This document shows, in pieces, positions 13,797 to 14,254 of a DNA stretch of 14,254 nucleotides. Both the position numbers and the translations under genes were made by a program. The notes beneath the pieces were generated by a model, which saw only the letters and a program-made list of their open reading frames with translations, was not told where the DNA came from and did no database searches. The DNA is from Emcibacteraceae bacterium (lineage in GTDB: Bacteria > Pseudomonadota > Alphaproteobacteria > Sphingomonadales > Emcibacteraceae), in the NCBI GenBank assembly GCA_016763335.1, contig JAESUD010000063.1, positions 1-14,254 of the forward strand. Direction: 5' to 3'. How positions within the stretch are numbered: the first letter of the stretch is position 1; each line of letters begins with the position of its first letter.

Positions 13797-14254
13797 TCCC
13801 CCCTCGTCCTTTATGATTTTTATTTCCAACCATTTGCCGGTCGACATCTTTACGCACCCGTGCTTTCCAGGTTTGAAGCCACCCATGCTTTCCGGCTTTA
13901 CGTCCATTTTCACTAACCCACCAGTTTGCCCAATCAAGGAAAGTTCGTTTTGGGTCAAAAAGCCCCTGCTCTTTTGCATAGTCAAAATACTGCTCAGGGA
14001 TTTCGCCGTCCGGGTTGAGTACGGCTTCGATTGCGCATTTTCGGTTATTATTATTGGTGTGGCTTTTCTTTTCTGATTTAATTGCATTTTTGCACCTTTT
14101 ATTACTTTGGTTATTTAAACCTTCACTTTCACCTTTCACTTTCAGCATTGCCGACACATCACCAGTTTTCTTATCCGGTGAATGCACATCAAATGCCTCA
14201 GCATTACTCTTTTGATTACTTTTCAAGGACTTGGCCCAACGCTTATTGGCTTTG
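13723..14254 (-). CDS. Phage-type replication protein, 3' part (partial)
   Basis: The frame is open to the window edge, reading KANKRWAKSLKSNQKSNAEAF from the edge (in two parts: KANKRWAKS, then LKSNQKSNAEAF), so the gene continues beyond 14254; the TTG at 14224-14226 need not be its start. A hydrophilic Asn/Lys/Ser-rich linker (about 65 residues, including HTNNNNRK) is followed by IPEQYFDYAKEQGLF, FLDWANWWVSENGRKAGK and HGWLQTWKARVRKDVDRQ. Family knowledge: a poly-N/K/Q linker followed by an aromatic 'F-x-x-W-W ... G-x-K-x-x-x-x-W-x-x-T-W-x-x-x-x-R-x' block is typical of the C-terminus of DUF1376-type and other DnaT-like phage replication proteins, where the block binds single-stranded DNA. 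The last 40 residues are Arg/Gly-rich and overlap the next gene, so the tail is poorly constrained. Confidence 0.65.
   Translation of the reverse strand, partial: KANKRWAKSLKSNQKSNAEAFDVHSPDKKTGDVSAMLKVKGESEGLNNQSNKRCKNAIKSEKKSHTNNNNRKCAIEAVLNPDGEIPEQYFDYAKEQGLFDPKRTFLDWANWWVSENGRKAGKHGWLQTWKARVRKDVDRQMVGNKNHKGRGGNGDCATTAGARLALNRRRNKRGKI

Overview
The window looks like a chromosomal stretch from a moderately AT-rich proteobacterium, most likely an alphaproteobacterium. This is inferred from the gene families (SulP with a short STAS domain, HutD/Ves, a short homoserine-dehydrogenase-like enzyme, GDCCVxC protein, prophage genes of a DUF1376-like type); no rRNA or tRNA gene is present to settle it. 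Coding density is high from about 1160 onward. The first 1.1 kb is visibly richer in A/T and has long gene-poor gaps.

Left part (1-5005): the 3' end of a GNAT acetyltransferase runs in from the window edge, followed by an unrecognised 116-aa protein on the minus strand. A SulP anion transporter with a plausible sigma70-type promoter comes next, then an HD-domain protein of the diiron-oxygenase type carrying a twin-arginine-like leader. Converging on it from the minus strand are a HutD/Ves-family protein and an unrecognised 219-aa protein.

Central part (5102-8879): a compact minus-strand operon of three tandem LysE/RhtB-type amino acid exporters followed with zero spacing by a divergent homoserine-dehydrogenase-like gene. 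A LysR regulator is transcribed divergently from a 114-bp shared intergenic region. The arrangement suggests regulated export, and perhaps modification, of a homoserine- or threonine-like compound. This is the most coherent functional unit of the window.

Right-central part (8901-11716): two paralogous secreted Sel1-repeat proteins bracket an AhpD-like peroxidase that overlaps by 4 bp with a small cysteine-rich GDCCVxC protein. The second Sel1 gene is interrupted by one in-frame TAA with no frameshift.

Right end (11740-14254): on the minus strand, a two-gene unit of membrane proteins of unknown role, and upstream of it a chain of small overlapping genes ending at the window edge in the 3' part of a phage-type replication protein. 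This last chain (12609-14254) looks like the edge of a prophage or prophage remnant. I found no CRISPR array, insertion sequence, rRNA or tRNA.
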